DNA of 64,000 nt from Anthoceros angustus (GCA_010909165.1 VJWM01000309.1:1-64000); one strand, 5' to 3'. Counted from the stretch's first letter, positions 21,595 through 32,624 are shown. The notes: a model not told the origin generated them from the sequence alone. A program made the numbers and translations.

Positions 21595-22491
21595 CGAACG
21601 CATCATCTCATCAAACGTGTTTGAGAAACGGAACTTGGTTTATTTCCACTATTTTTTTCCTTTTTCTTGTCCAAGGCCACCAGGATTGTCACACAAAGTT
21701 TTATTGGTTTCCTATTAAGGACAGCGCAGAATCGCAATTTGTGGAAGAAGACGACTAGAGAAGTTACAGTACTATACAAATTATATCCATAGACTTCATG
21801 AGTTTATTTCTACTTTCTTTATAAAGTAAAAACTTGAAAGATTAGATTGATTATGAAAATCATGTATTATGAATGGGCTTAAGAGAGAGCATAAAGGACA
21901 TCTCCTATAGCTAAGAATTTTTTTAATGAATATTATTTTATAAATAATGATAGAGATAATATCTTATGATAAAATAGGAGAATAATAAGATTGAACTTTA
22001 TTAAGGAAGGAGAATCAGTCTATGAATTTAGGAGAACTAGTTTGTAGTCTTTGTAATGCAGCACAATAAGCAAGTTATCTCTTTCTCATTCTTGATATAT
22101 TTTTTGCCTCTTAGAACTATACTTGAGTACTCGGATTTCTAGCTGAACCAAGATATTACATATTTAAAAAACAATCAAAGATTGGAATTAAGTGAGAAAC
22201 CTAAACTTCTCAATTTGGAGTTAAGAGGATTTGGATGTGGTGTATTCAATCTATGTTGTCTCTTTTGTTACCAATATAACATAAATATATATTAATAAAA
22301 TTAATACATATATTATCTTTATGATCATCAAATTGAAGCATTGACATACTACAGTATTATTGAAAAAAATAGATAACTTGAATTTGAGTTTTTTCCTACA
22401 TCGATTCATTTTATGACAGTAGTCATATGTGAAGCTAATAACAAGAAAAACACTTAGAAAGATAATGTACATATAGCAAAGCGTACTACGA
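21595..22491. other. AT-rich spacer, no gene recognised
   Basis: Strongly AT-rich. Part of it (about 22148-22220, including 'gagaaacctaaacttctc') is similar to about 25025-25090 downstream of the next RING gene, indicating a decayed segmental duplication. Confidence 0.55.
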
Positions 22492-22585
22492 GTAGTGCAA
22501 GAACAAGTCTACTTCTTGTGTAATGCCCCTCCAAAGCCTCACAAAGCCGTAAGCTTGCCAAATTGTAACGTTTTGGAGTTGCACA
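22492..22585 (+). pseudogene. decayed fragment of a RING gene
   Basis: This segment aligns by eye with positions 26249-26330, the first finger of the 247-residue RING gene. Shared words include 'gtgcaagaacaa', 'cttcttgtg' and 'aagccgtaagcttgcca'. Only about 90 bases survive, in the same orientation, with no usable frame. It is best explained as the remnant of another tandem copy. Confidence 0.7.
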
Positions 22586-23141
22586 ATTAAGTACATAGAA
22601 TAACTATAATTCTACTAAAACAAAGAACTACAATACTACTGAAAGGATCCAACTCATTAGGCCTAATCTTTGGTAGCAAGCTTTTCTCACATACCTCTAA
22701 AACTTGTAAACAATCCTACTCTCGAGGCACCTTGTGTGTTTGTTGCTGGAGATTTCCCAAGCATATGTTCACTAGGACAATATGAAGGTTGCGCAAAAAC
22801 CCTATATGCAAGCTTAGTGAACCTACTCCACAAGCAATAATTATATATTTTAATTATCTACTTATAGTTCAATTGTCAATGGTCTAGTTGTGTGAATCAA
22901 ATTTCCCTTCTTAACCCTAGCCACTTTAAAGTATGCTGATTTGAGGTGCTAAAACAAACAAGGCTCCAAGATCTGCAAGCCTAGACGGTGTTAATGTGGG
23001 CGATCTCATAAGGTTCGGCTTTTGAACCTTCACAGACTCAGAAGCACGATCGGGCCATCCCTTCTGCACACCGTGTCGAATTCATGTTGACGCCGCAATG
23101 TTCAACGGTGCAATGTGATCGTTATTACAGAGACCTGACAC
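22586..23141. other. AT-rich spacer, no gene recognised
   Basis: No reading frame of note. It probably contains further RING-copy debris and the promoter of the gene that follows. Confidence 0.45.
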
Positions 23142-24509
23142 ATGACTCGGTTAGGAATCCGGTTACTAGACCCTCCCCCGGCGCATCCAGCTGCACGTGG
23201 CGGCCGATCGCGATCGGAGGATGCCCTCCCAGAGTCCGGGCCTGGCGACGGCAACGGCAACGGCACGGACGTCGACGAGGCCAGGGATGTGTGTGCCATA
23301 TGCCGATTGCTGCTGCAAGGGCAGCCCTGGATCAGGCTCCCGCCCTGCAGCCATGTGTACCATATCCAATGCGTGGGCAACTGGTTCCACGCCCGAGCTG
23401 CGGCCAAGCGCAGTTGCCCGCTCTGCCGGATCGTGTCTGCTCCGACGGGAGATGGACATCTAGACTCGCCAGGAAAATCGCCCATCAACGGTAGTGGGTG
23501 GGAGAGGCCGCAGAGCAGCCTCTGGCGGCTCTTGGACCAGATGGGCGGCAAGGTCGATCACAACGGGGCTGCAGATCTCGGTGTAAGCGAGGGTTCGTGG
23601 AAGGCAGCAGATGTAGAGCGTGACAGCGCCGAGGGCGAGGTGGATGAGGAGGCTGAGGAATGCTCCATCTGCAGGGAGGTGCTGGGGGCCGCGTACTGGA
23701 CCAGGGTGGAGTCGGCAGGGTGCGGGCATGGGTTCCACGTCGCCTGCGGTGTGCGCTTCTTCTTCAACCGGGGGGATGTGAGGCAGGACTGCCCGGTGTG
23801 CGAGAGGACGGTTTCCCCGCCGGATCTGCCGCCCGGGTTCGACTCGTCCTGGATCACCAGCAAAGACAGACACAGCAAGGAGATCCCCGAGGTGGTGCTC
23901 CGGTTCCTGCTGCGGTATCAGATGGTGAGCCGCCGGCCCGGGGACGGGCAGATCCGGGTGCCCCTGGACGAGGCGCGCGGGAAGTGCGTGGTCTGCAGGG
24001 CCGTGCTGGTGGGGAGATTCTGGGTGTGCATGCCGTGCTGCAGGAGTGGCGTGCATGTGAACTGCCTGGCGGTGTGGTTTCTTCACTGCGGGCCCGGGGG
24101 CATGGTGTGCCCCGAGGCGCAGTGTGGGGTGTCGGCGGTCGAGCCGCCGGTAGGTTGCGAGATGGAGGGGGGGGAGATGCTGAACCCCATCGCCAGCGCC
24201 CACGAGCTGCATCCTGGAGCGGCGTGGCTCGCCCTGTCGCACCTGCAACGGCCGGTGGCGCCCGATGATCCTTCTGTGCGGGCGCTTGTGATGGGGCCGG
24301 GGATCTCGGTTCCGTCCTGGATCGGAGGGTTGCAGGCAGAAGAGCGTGGTCCTGATTCTGAGATTGGGACGGAAGCGACGGAGCGTGGCGAGATTATCCC
24401 TGCCGTCTTGTCGCCCGAGCTGCCGGCTTCGAAGGATGGCGCGGAGAGCTCAGCGCCAGGTGCCGCCCGAGATCAGCCTTCCTCCAAGAGACGACGCGTT
24501 TCCGATTGA
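23142..24509 (+). CDS. triple RING-finger protein
   Basis: This is a GC-rich single exon of 455 residues with three fingers. Finger 1 (residues 51-95): CAIC, Trp63, CSHVYHIQC, CPLC. Finger 2 (174-220): CSIC, Trp186, CGHGFHVAC, CPVC. Finger 3 (282-328) is degenerate: CVVC, Trp294, then CCRSGVHVNC and CPEAQC. It lacks the normal C-x-H pair and may not bind both zincs. Acidic and Ser/Gly-rich linkers separate the fingers, and the tail ends in a basic KRRR motif that could be a nuclear localisation signal. All three fingers share C-x2-C-x8-W with the neighbouring RING genes, implying internal and tandem duplication of one ancestral finger. A ubiquitin-ligase role is inferred from the fold only. 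Confidence 0.8.
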   Translation: MTRLGIRLLDPPPAHPAARGGRSRSEDALPESGPGDGNGNGTDVDEARDVCAICRLLLQGQPWIRLPPCSHVYHIQCVGNWFHARAAAKRSCPLCRIVSAPTGDGHLDSPGKSPINGSGWERPQSSLWRLLDQMGGKVDHNGAADLGVSEGSWKAADVERDSAEGEVDEEAEECSICREVLGAAYWTRVESAGCGHGFHVACGVRFFFNRGDVRQDCPVCERTVSPPDLPPGFDSSWITSKDRHSKEIPEVVLRFLLRYQMVSRRPGDGQIRVPLDEARGKCVVCRAVLVGRFWVCMPCCRSGVHVNCLAVWFLHCGPGGMVCPEAQCGVSAVEPPVGCEMEGGEMLNPIASAHELHPGAAWLALSHLQRPVAPDDPSVRALVMGPGISVPSWIGGLQAEERGPDSEIGTEATERGEIIPAVLSPELPASKDGAESSAPGAARDQPSSKRRRVSD

Positions 24510-24516
24510 GATGGCT

Positions 24517-24590
24517 AACTGCTGTCCTTCCCGTTCGCGTGAACGCGGCTTCCAACTGCCGTCCTTCACGTTCGCGTGAACGCGGCCTCA
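24517..24590 (+). repeat. direct duplication of a 36-base unit with an internal palindrome
   Basis: Two copies of a unit beginning 'aactgc(t/c)gtccttc' and containing the inverted repeat 'cgttcgcgtgaacg' lie just after the triple-RING stop codon. A third related copy ('tctttcacgttcgcgtaac') lies at about 32803-32825, within the decayed RING copy. Confidence 0.75.
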
Positions 24591-26012
24591 ACTGTCGAGA
24601 CGTTCGATGATAACGTGGAAGTGAACTGCAAGATTGGCATCTCCGGTCGCGTGACCTCTTACGGCGCTGGCTTCCGTAGCGAGAGTTTTGTGGGTTTGAG
24701 TGCCATCGTGATGACTTGCTGGATATGTGATTTTTAGTTTGTCTAAGGGACAATTTGATCTCATAGCACAGAATTCTGCAAATTCTGCACACAACTTGAA
24801 CACATAGCATACAATTTTTAAGAACTTTGTGGACTCTAGAAACTTTGCAGAATAAAGATTGAACTCTCAATCAAACCAAGAATAAAAATCTATTACAAAA
24901 AAAATAAACACTTCGCATAAAATTCCTAAGAGCTCCATCATCAAGTCTAGTCATGCAAAAGATTCACGACAAAGAAAAACGTATTCATTTACACATACCA
25001 TAGAGAAGAATACTATGTTTCTACTTGTATCGCATAATATATCTCAAAACCAATCAAGATTGAAATGAGAAACCTAAACTTCTCTATTTGTAATAACAGA
25101 TTCTAGTGCCTTTCTGGTCGTTTTCGGTTCTTGTTCTTTATATCTAGTTATAGGTTTTGAACAACATGTATCTATATCATCTTCATATGATCAAACTTGA
25201 ATTTTTTATTCAAGATAAAATATTTATTTTTTCTTTACTTATTCATTAGGTGTTCATGGTATTACTTCATATATAAAGCTTGAACGAAAGAAAGCAATCA
25301 TGATTTTTGGAAAGAGAAAATTCATTGTATATGATGTTTGGTCCATCTTACAAGTCTAAATCATAATTATCTTTATTTTTGTACATATTAACACAATACA
25401 ATACTTAGGGCTTAGTTCAACTTGGATAACTTGACATGCTTGTAACATTGAGTACCTGCTAAGTATTTTATAGGATTATATAGAATCAATATTCTACATC
25501 GGTCCTCTTGGTTTTACTTGATTTTACCAAAGCTTTCGGAACAAGATTCAACATACATAGCACCATATTGAATATTGTTTGTAGGATGTGTATTTTTAGT
25601 ATAATGTAGTATCATTTGCATGATACATTCCAATAAACCCAAAACTTCATTTGAAAAGAAGGTGTACATAACGATCCTGATGTTTATGTTTCTCGATTGA
25701 AGAGACACCTTCATGTGAGGCCTAAGTATCTGTGCAATATAGTACTGCTTGTTTGCATATGGTTCAATATGAACATGAACCTATTCCAATTCATGTAGAG
25801 AGGAATTCATTTGAGTTAAGATTTTGAAGGTGAGAGGGTCTTTTCTATGGATCTGAATAAATAATAAATATAATTAGTAACTTCTACTTACAAGATAAAT
25901 AATTGATTTAATTTAAAAATAAAAAAGAAAATGGGATGAACCCACTTGTTAGAATAGGAACTCCCTATATCTCAAGCAGGTGGAGATACTATGTAGTGTA
26001 TGATAATGCTAA
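24591..26012. other. AT-rich spacer, no gene recognised
   Basis: This stretch contains the segment at about 25025-25090 that is similar to 22148-22220. Otherwise only short chance frames are present. Confidence 0.5.
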
Positions 26013-26017
26013 CCATA

Positions 26018-26105
26018 GACTAGAAGAAGAAGAAGAAGAAGAAGAAGAAGAAGAAGAAGAAGAATTTTATTGAAGTCCACTAAGGACGGATTTCCGCCTC
26101 CCGAC
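26018..26105 (-). mobile_element. 3' end of a SINE/LINE-type retroposon with (GAA)n tail
   Basis: A (GAA) run at 26022-26062 is followed by 'ttttattgaagtccactaag' and 'gacggatttccg'. Read on the minus strand, this is the same 3' end seen on the LINE at 36.1 kb and on the SINE-like element at 31.2 kb. Only the tail is recognisable here, so it is probably a heavily 5'-truncated insertion. Confidence 0.7.
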
Positions 26106-26216
26106 TAGAATCATGAAGGTTGTCCTTGAGACCCCTAATTGGTAATGGTTATCAAAGAGACTCAGGCTGGCATCCTCAATCAATCAACGAAGCCGTTGTG
26201 AAGGAAAAGAGAAGAC

Positions 26217-26960
26217 TTGAACCACAGGGCTGAAGAGATGGCGGCGAGTGGTGCAAGAACAACCTGCTTCTTGTGCAATTCCCCTCTACGGACCGACCAA
26301 GCCGTAAGCTTGCCAGATTGTGAAACTCAACACGTTCAGAGGTTCCACTTCTCATGTTTGGCAAACCATTTCTCCAACATGTATCAGTACGGCACGACAT
26401 GCGATTTCGCGTGCCCAATGTGTACCGTGCCCGTGACCGGGATCGGTGAGAAGATCACCTCCCCCAAGGGCAGCCTGACATCATTCAAACAGATCGAAAC
26501 AGTGAGGAACCCTACATTCCACCAGATATGGCCTTACGTCTTCCAGCCCATACAGGAGATGAGAGACCGGGAGGCGAAAGTGATCATGAAAGGAGCCTAT
26601 TCTCCACCCAACCTCAAGGCCCTGTCACGGGTGATTCTGCCGCCCGATGGTAACCCAGAAATGTCTTATCCCTGCAGCATGTGTAACAAGGTGCTGGGAT
26701 CTATGCTGTGGGTTTGCTTCGATACCTGCGGCCATGCCTTCCACGTCTCCTGCCTTGCCCATAGTATTGTCCAGCGTTGGCTGCAGCGCTCGTCAAGGTC
26801 AAGGACGATCCGCTGCCCCTTGTGTCCGGACTCTTCTGTAACTGTCCCCAGGGATATAGTCCGGCTCAAAACAAGCCTCGGGCAGGGTGTGAGCCATCGT
26901 GAGAACCAGGTGTCCATCAATTCCGTCTACCATTGTGCCATGTTCTTGGCTGGGCGCTAG
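26217..26960 (+). CDS. double RING-finger protein
   Basis: This is a single exon of 247 residues; Met8 is an alternative start. Finger 1 (residues 17-69) is CFLC, CETQHVQRFHFSC, CPMC, with extra residues in the central loop and no conserved Trp. Finger 2 (153-203) is CSMC, Trp165, CGHAFHVSC, CPLC, matching the C-x2-C-x8-W pattern of the two upstream RING genes. The region between (70-150) is hydrophilic and not recognised. A ubiquitin-ligase function is inferred. Its codons are less GC-biased than those of the triple-RING gene. Confidence 0.8.
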   Translation: MNHRAEEMAASGARTTCFLCNSPLRTDQAVSLPDCETQHVQRFHFSCLANHFSNMYQYGTTCDFACPMCTVPVTGIGEKITSPKGSLTSFKQIETVRNPTFHQIWPYVFQPIQEMRDREAKVIMKGAYSPPNLKALSRVILPPDGNPEMSYPCSMCNKVLGSMLWVCFDTCGHAFHVSCLAHSIVQRWLQRSSRSRTIRCPLCPDSSVTVPRDIVRLKTSLGQGVSHRENQVSINSVYHCAMFLAGR

Positions 26961-27887
26961 CTTCTCATTTTCAAGAGAAATTCTATGGGTTTGCATTTCA
27001 CTCTAGGATATCAACCTCTTTAATCGTGCACTCATCGGACTCACTTTGATTAGCTGGATCCACATCAGTTCTTCAAATTATGTTCCATACGAGATCATGG
27101 AATAGTAGGGTTCCACATGAGCTCTGAGGATGATGCTGGTTGTCTTTTTCTTTGTCCTGGCTCCAAGAGATCAGTAAGTGCAGCCACACAGACAGGCCTC
27201 TCCCAGACTATATCCAAAACCTTCACCTATTGGTCTTCTTTTTCTAGCCTAAATCCTGTGTCACACAAGACGGTAAGTTGGAACGGTGGTGGGTTTCTTC
27301 GAAGAAAGCAAATTGATGCAGAGAAAAAGATGGGAGGGTTTAGCACGAAAAAGAAAAGTTGGACTGCTAATCCATCGATACAAGGCCTCCAACAAGCTGA
27401 AAACCGACAACAACCTACATGCTTTTGAGGTGGTTGAGAAGCATGAGAAACAACAGATCGCTGTTTGAAGTAGATGAGGAAGCATCATGGCATCAAAGGC
27501 ATCACCTGCATGAAGAACTTGGTTCGAGGTTGAAGCTTATTTGGACTTGCATATTTTTATAATCTTGTGGAATTGAGGACTTTGTTGAATAGGGGATACC
27601 TACACGCAATACCCATGTGCCTCTGTGCTGTAAAGGTTGATCGTACATCCCCGTAATCCGAATTCTTGATCATGTTTAAAACAACCAGTTGGAAACATCC
27701 GGACAGCATAACTCCGGTGTTTGACACTCTGTTCGATGACAGCACTGCATGCTACCTTCTCTATAGTTTGACGCTGGACAGGCCCCATTTTTTCCACAGG
27801 GGTGTAAGCAAGTCTACATTACATCGTGCTTTTGCTCCACTACAGCCAAGCAAAAGTTTCAGAAATCTGCTTCATGACAAATTGGTG
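26961..27887. other. intergenic between convergent genes
   Basis: This includes the 3' regions of the RING gene (plus) and the aspartic-protease-like gene (minus). A plus-strand frame at 27117-27428 is Ser/Thr-rich, has no recognisable domain and is not called. Confidence 0.5.
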
Positions 27888-30057
27888 CTAGGGACAAGCA
27901 TTTGGGAGCCAACCCAGCCTGTTCACAGGTAGGTCGAACACCAACCGCCAGTTCTGCAGCTGGTAGTTTCCAATGGAACTCACTTTCTCTCCCGATCTCA
28001 AGATGGCCAGACACAAATAGGTGGCTTTTCCATCCTTCACTTCAACGACGAGGGTATCTCGAGCAAAGACAATGGAACCACCATCTTCAAACTGGAAGGT
28101 GACTTTGGGAATGAGGGGACTGGGCTCCTTGCCGGTGATGTCCCAGCAGGTGTCGAACAGGCCGTAGTACTGCGGCAGGCCTGTGCGCATCACAGGCCCA
28201 AGACCCAACTTGTCTGCAACACTGATGAAGGCCTCCAGGAATGGGTTGTAGGCTGCACTGGCCAGGACTGTGTAAGGAGCAGCTGTGTCCACAATCACAC
28301 CTCCCTCGTCCTTGTCCTTGATGTCGAAAGCCCCTTCTGGAATGCCCGTCACCTCTTCGGTTCCCACGATGATGTTCTTCAACCCCACGTAGTAGAAGTT
28401 CGGGTTGCCTCCAGACTTGAGAGGTGTGTAGTAGATCTCATTGTCTGCAAGATCTTTGATCCAATCATCGATGTCACCAAGGATCAGCCACTTGGCATGT
28501 GCTAACAGGGTGCTCACATCTGATGTGACACTCATGCATGACTTCAAAAAAGATCAAAAGTTGCTCCAAGCTGAGTTATGAAGTAGTACTTGGATCGGGC
28601 ATGGAATCAGGGCCGAAAGCAAGGCTGTCTATGCTGTCCGATGCAGCTGTTGGCAGACAGAAAGAAAACTGGTTGCCGAAGTTGGGAGCAATCTGGGTGG
28701 CAAAAGATAGCTGGGATTTTCCGTTGCCTCCTCCGAGACCCAGGATTCCACTGTTCCCCAACGGAGGGGACGGGAAGAGTGTCTCTGTTGCCTTGCCAAA
28801 CACCACTCCTGCAATCACATCAGAAGAAATGTCACAAAACAAGATATCACATCACAACAAATGGCATCATGATGCTCATGGTAAATTGTAATACCTGCCA
28901 AACACCACTTCTTCAACACAAAGTATCACATCACAAGAAGTGCTACAAAGACAAGCTCTCACATCACAACAAGTGCTACAGAGTTCAGGTCTGCATCGCA
29001 GCGGCCTTCGGCATGCACATCCCTGATTGCTAACATGATACAGGATCCTAAACTGGCTGCAGCAAGCTGGAGCTGGAGCTTCCAAGATGGGGTCCCGGGC
29101 AACATACCGAGGAGTGTTAGGATGCCACCATCAGATGTGCGGAAGGTGAAGGTCTCTTTTGCGAGTTCACCGCTACTAAAAGCTCCGCTGCCCCGGGTGT
29201 ACAGCTTCTTGTAAGAGCAGCTCCGCAACCCACAACCGACATACGATTCTGGGCTACTTTGTCGGAGGTTCTCGCAGGGCAAGTCGAAACACCCCACATT
29301 CTCGACCGAGGCCGACAGAAGGGGCAAGTAGTGCGGCGTCCTCTGGTCGAAGCACCTCTACAAAACCCACCAAAACCCACCAACCAAGTCAGGCAAATGC
29401 ACATCCCACACATCCTCCATATCCTGCAAATCCAGGAATAATTCAACCCACCTTGCAAGGAAAGGCTTGCACCCACAACAAATCGCTGGCAGTGTCCAGG
29501 AGAAAAATCTGATTCAGCCTGGAAGGCACCTCTCCGATGGCGAATTGCACGTAGTAATCGCCCACAGCGCGGGAGTGATCCACGCCCGACACCACAGGCC
29601 CGTGCACCGTGTCCTCCACCTTTCTGCCGAATTCTCCTGCACTGGGGAACGCAGCCTGGTGCCTAGCCAGGCGATGCTGAGAAATGCAGGCTGCGTCTGC
29701 GTTTCGGCAGTGCTTGGGCCGCAGCGGCGAGCTGGGAGCATCCACATGACCCACCGAAACGAAGAATCCATGGGCAGCAGAAATCGTGCGCTTTGACGTT
29801 GTGCTCAGATCGAATTGTTGGAAACTCGGCAGCGAGGTGATCGGAAGCGGATGTGTGCTCGCATTCTGCAAGCTCAAACTGTCCAGTCTAGTGAGGCGAC
29901 TCAGGAATTGAAGGGACGCGTATTTTGGCGCTGTCGCTTGCAAGACCAAATTGGCAGTGCTAAGGCTGGTGGGAAATACCACCACACAAAGGCAAGCTAA
30001 AACGGTGGAAAAAGCCATTTTCGTGTTCAAGGCCATCAAATTCCAAGTGCTCAACAT
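27888..30057 (-). CDS. nepenthesin-like aspartic protease homologue with altered active sites
   Basis: Four exons join with closed phases: 30057-29452, 29357-29108, 28808-28590, 28519-27888, giving 568 residues. A signal peptide is likely after Met14 (MAFSTVLACLCVVVFPTSLS). Residues about 15-150 look like a prosegment. The A1-family core has a first motif LLDTASDLLWVQAFPCKRCF (Asp188), a Cys-rich insert (CFDLPCENLRQ, YVGCGLRSCSYKKLY), SSGELAKETFTF, GILGLGGGNGKSQLS, FCLP, and a second motif VIVDTAAPYTVL (Asp436). Nepenthesin-like enzymes normally have DTGS and DSGT; here both glycines are Ala. The catalytic Asp residues remain, so activity could be reduced, altered or lost, while the intact frame suggests a maintained protein. 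Likely secreted or vacuolar. Confidence 0.88.
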
Positions 30058-31194
30058 ATAATAACTTAGCCCTTCAACACATATTGTTTATATAGAAAAC
30101 AGAAGCTTCCTTAAAGAAGATTCGCCTGAAGTTTTATGCAAGAAGATAAAAAAGAACTAGTTTCATATATAATTTATATTATTTTATACGATACTTAAAA
30201 GACATTATGGATATTTATTTTCTTGTTCTCTTTCTTTGTTGTTGTGTGTTTCGTAATTTGCATTGTGCTGTTGGGTTTTGTATTCACATGAACATTGTGT
30301 TTGTATTTTGTTCAAATTTATCCCAAAAAAAGAGGATATGTTAAACTCATGCATTCATTGAGATGAGTGTATTTTAAAAGCTACAACAAAGCTACATACA
30401 CAATGTGAAAGCAAACCAAATATATAAGAAAGTATATAAAAGAACAAGTACACAAATTTCAAGAAAAGATACTGCATAAATATAACCTCTTAAGAATATA
30501 ACAACCTTTCTGAAAGTTAAAAAGTAGAGTGTTCCCATTGTAATATGAGATACAATTTAAAAGAGTGTTCCTACTCTAATATGAACTATAATGTAGATCT
30601 TTGGTTGACGAGACTATTCTCATCTCTAATCGTAATATAGTTTAATCAATAAATTCTAGCACTTTTCTTAAAAATACCTAGGTCTTTTATATGAGGTTCT
30701 CTATAAAGTTATGATGAATTTTAATAAAGAATAATATACTTTGTCCATAAGCAACAAACATGTCCAAACCCTGCTGTGTACTCAGCGATGCAGTCATTTC
30801 ATGTCATCCCACTTAGAGATTTGGAAAGAATGGCGTTCGCTAGGATGACAACAATTTCGTCTTACAAGGGAGGTTTTGGAAAAATTGAAGGCAGCTTTTG
30901 TTATTGCGCCTCTTTTGCGGACCACTTGAAATTGAGTCGTCGCTGCAAGTGGACAACGTTTGAATCACAAGCAAGTGACACTTGCCTCCTTCGGCAGTGC
31001 ACTTAGCTCTCTCAGCAACTCATACAACAATGCTTCTTCTGGATGCTTTTGGTCTCCCACCAGAAACGTGTGCACACTTTGTTCTGTTAAGATAGCATCT
31101 CTAGCCCACTAATGTGTGTCCAAATGGCTTAGGCCAAATGGACACACATTTATAAGAACGTAGTGATTAAGCATCCTCAAAGCATCCTCAGCTT
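30058..31194. other. AT-rich spacer, no gene recognised
   Basis: This is the presumed promoter of the protease gene followed by AT-rich DNA. A hairpin-like inverted repeat ('tgtgtccaaatgg' against 'ccaaatggacaca') lies at about 31113-31148. Confidence 0.5.
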
Positions 31195-31350
31195 AGATCG
31201 GTACTTAGATGGGGTGCCTATAGGGAGTGGATGCCCTTGGTGCAAGTAGCTTAGCTATAGGCACACCATGGTACAAGTTGTTAAGTACTAAGTCCCATGA
31301 TGGAAATTCGTCCTTAGTGGACTTAAATAAAATTCTTCTTCTTCTTCACT
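31195..31350 (+). mobile_element. SINE-like short retroposon
   Basis: An element of about 150 bases begins 'gatcggtacttagatggggt', contains 'ccatggtacaagttgttaag' and ends with 'cgtccttagtggacttaaat' followed by (TTC)n. Its first half matches the element at 44933-45262, and its last 55 bases match the 3' end of the LINE at 36.1 kb. No tRNA-like A and B boxes were found at its head, so the origin of the 5' part is unknown. Confidence 0.7.
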
Positions 31351-31474
31351 AGCTCACTAGTTTATCTAGAGTCACTTAATAGTATTTAAACACAATTTTG
31401 ATGTATTCATAATTATCATTAATCAAGTATGTAACAAGAGCAGTTTATGCTTGACTTCCCAAGTTTCCTACGCA

Positions 31475-31998
31475 TGGTATCAGAGCCCATGATGGGAATC
31501 GATCCACATTCCACAGCATGTGAATGAATGCCATGCTATGCAAGTGTGGATGCTTATGATGTTGATGATGCGCGGCACCGGATTATCTATATTTTCACAT
31601 CATATTAAAACATGACAAGAAGGAGAGGGAACGGTTCCCAACGTCGACTTCTTCCTGACGAGCGAATTCATGGACAATTTCCCCCTGCTTCAACGCAAGT
31701 TTAGGTGCCCCAGCGTCGCAATCAACCTCCGCATCACCCCCTCCTACAATTTGGTACAGAGGGACAGCTTTCAAGAGACTTCCAAGCTCCTGTCCGTCGG
31801 CAAAATCCAAAGTCCATAGCTCATGCAAATGCGCCAATTTTAGGAGCTATACATCGCATCAACACAAGGCTGGATGCAATCACTCTGCTTCTGCAGACAT
31901 TATATGATCATTTGTTCGAGTGCAAACAAGAAGCTCTTGCCTCACGGCCAGACTTCAGCCCACCGCTACCCGGCAAGACTCTACCCGGCAGATGATAG
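31475..31998 (+). mobile_element. LTR-retrotransposon relic: primer-binding site and gag start
   Basis: The sequence tggtatcagagcc at 31475 is the classic initiator-Met tRNA primer-binding site of plant LTR elements. A frame from 31612 reads MTRRRGNGSQRR..., meets an in-frame TAG at 31702 and stays open to 31995 with a Gln/Pro-rich then amphipathic gag-like stretch. The preceding 120 bases would be LTR or unique DNA; no second LTR copy was identified. Non-functional. Confidence 0.6.
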
Positions 31999-32164
31999 AA
32001 AGGCCATAAATTATTTTAATATTATATATTAAGGGTTTTATCTAATGATTAAACTTCATTGAGTGACTCCTTTATCTTTAAGAGATATTTGAAGCTATTA
32101 TTTCTCCTTCTTGATGTTGTAGCTTGTATCCAAGGCATCATAATATCTTGGATCTGCCTATAAC

Positions 32165-32380
32165 GACGAGATGGCAGAAACAACCCCCTCTACCAATTCC
32201 ACGATAACTGATGTGTACCATACCACACAGAGCAGTGCTGACTTTAGAGAGGGACCATTTTAATGGCACCAAGTATAACATTTGGGCTATAAGAATTAGA
32301 GCGGCTCTCGATCTTGAAGACATGTGCGAATTTGTCTCTAGAAAGAAACAAGACCCCTTTACTAGGGACCTCCGCATCAG
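32165..32380 (+). mobile_element. Copia gag fragment
   Basis: A plus-strand frame near 32240-32345 contains FNGTKYNIWAIRIRAALDLE, typical of the Copia gag N-terminus (a Leu/Phe-x-Gly-x-x-Tyr-x-x-Trp pattern). A different frame upstream begins MAETTPSTNST. Frame changes show it is decayed. It may belong to the same family as the pol fragment at 37.7-40.2 kb, but the two are not contiguous. Confidence 0.6.
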
Positions 32381-32624
32381 GAACGGTTTTTGTAAGATGG
32401 GCAGACATTGCATACTTCCCTTAAGTGGAACGAGCAATCGCCAAACATGAGCGGGTACCCAGGTACTATTATCACCACTCCTTCTAATAATTATTGATAG
32501 GACAAATAATATGCCGTGGATGACCCCAATAATAGGCTAACCCACTAGGATAGATGATAGACACTTAAAGAAACGCAAGGTTAAATATGTATCATCTACG
32601 TGCATTGGTAACATATGATCACGA

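Noticed and set aside
23460-24248. 262-residue minus-strand open frame
   Set aside because: It is antisense to the triple-RING gene. High GC content keeps it open, and His/Pro/Ala richness is a shadow of the real frame.
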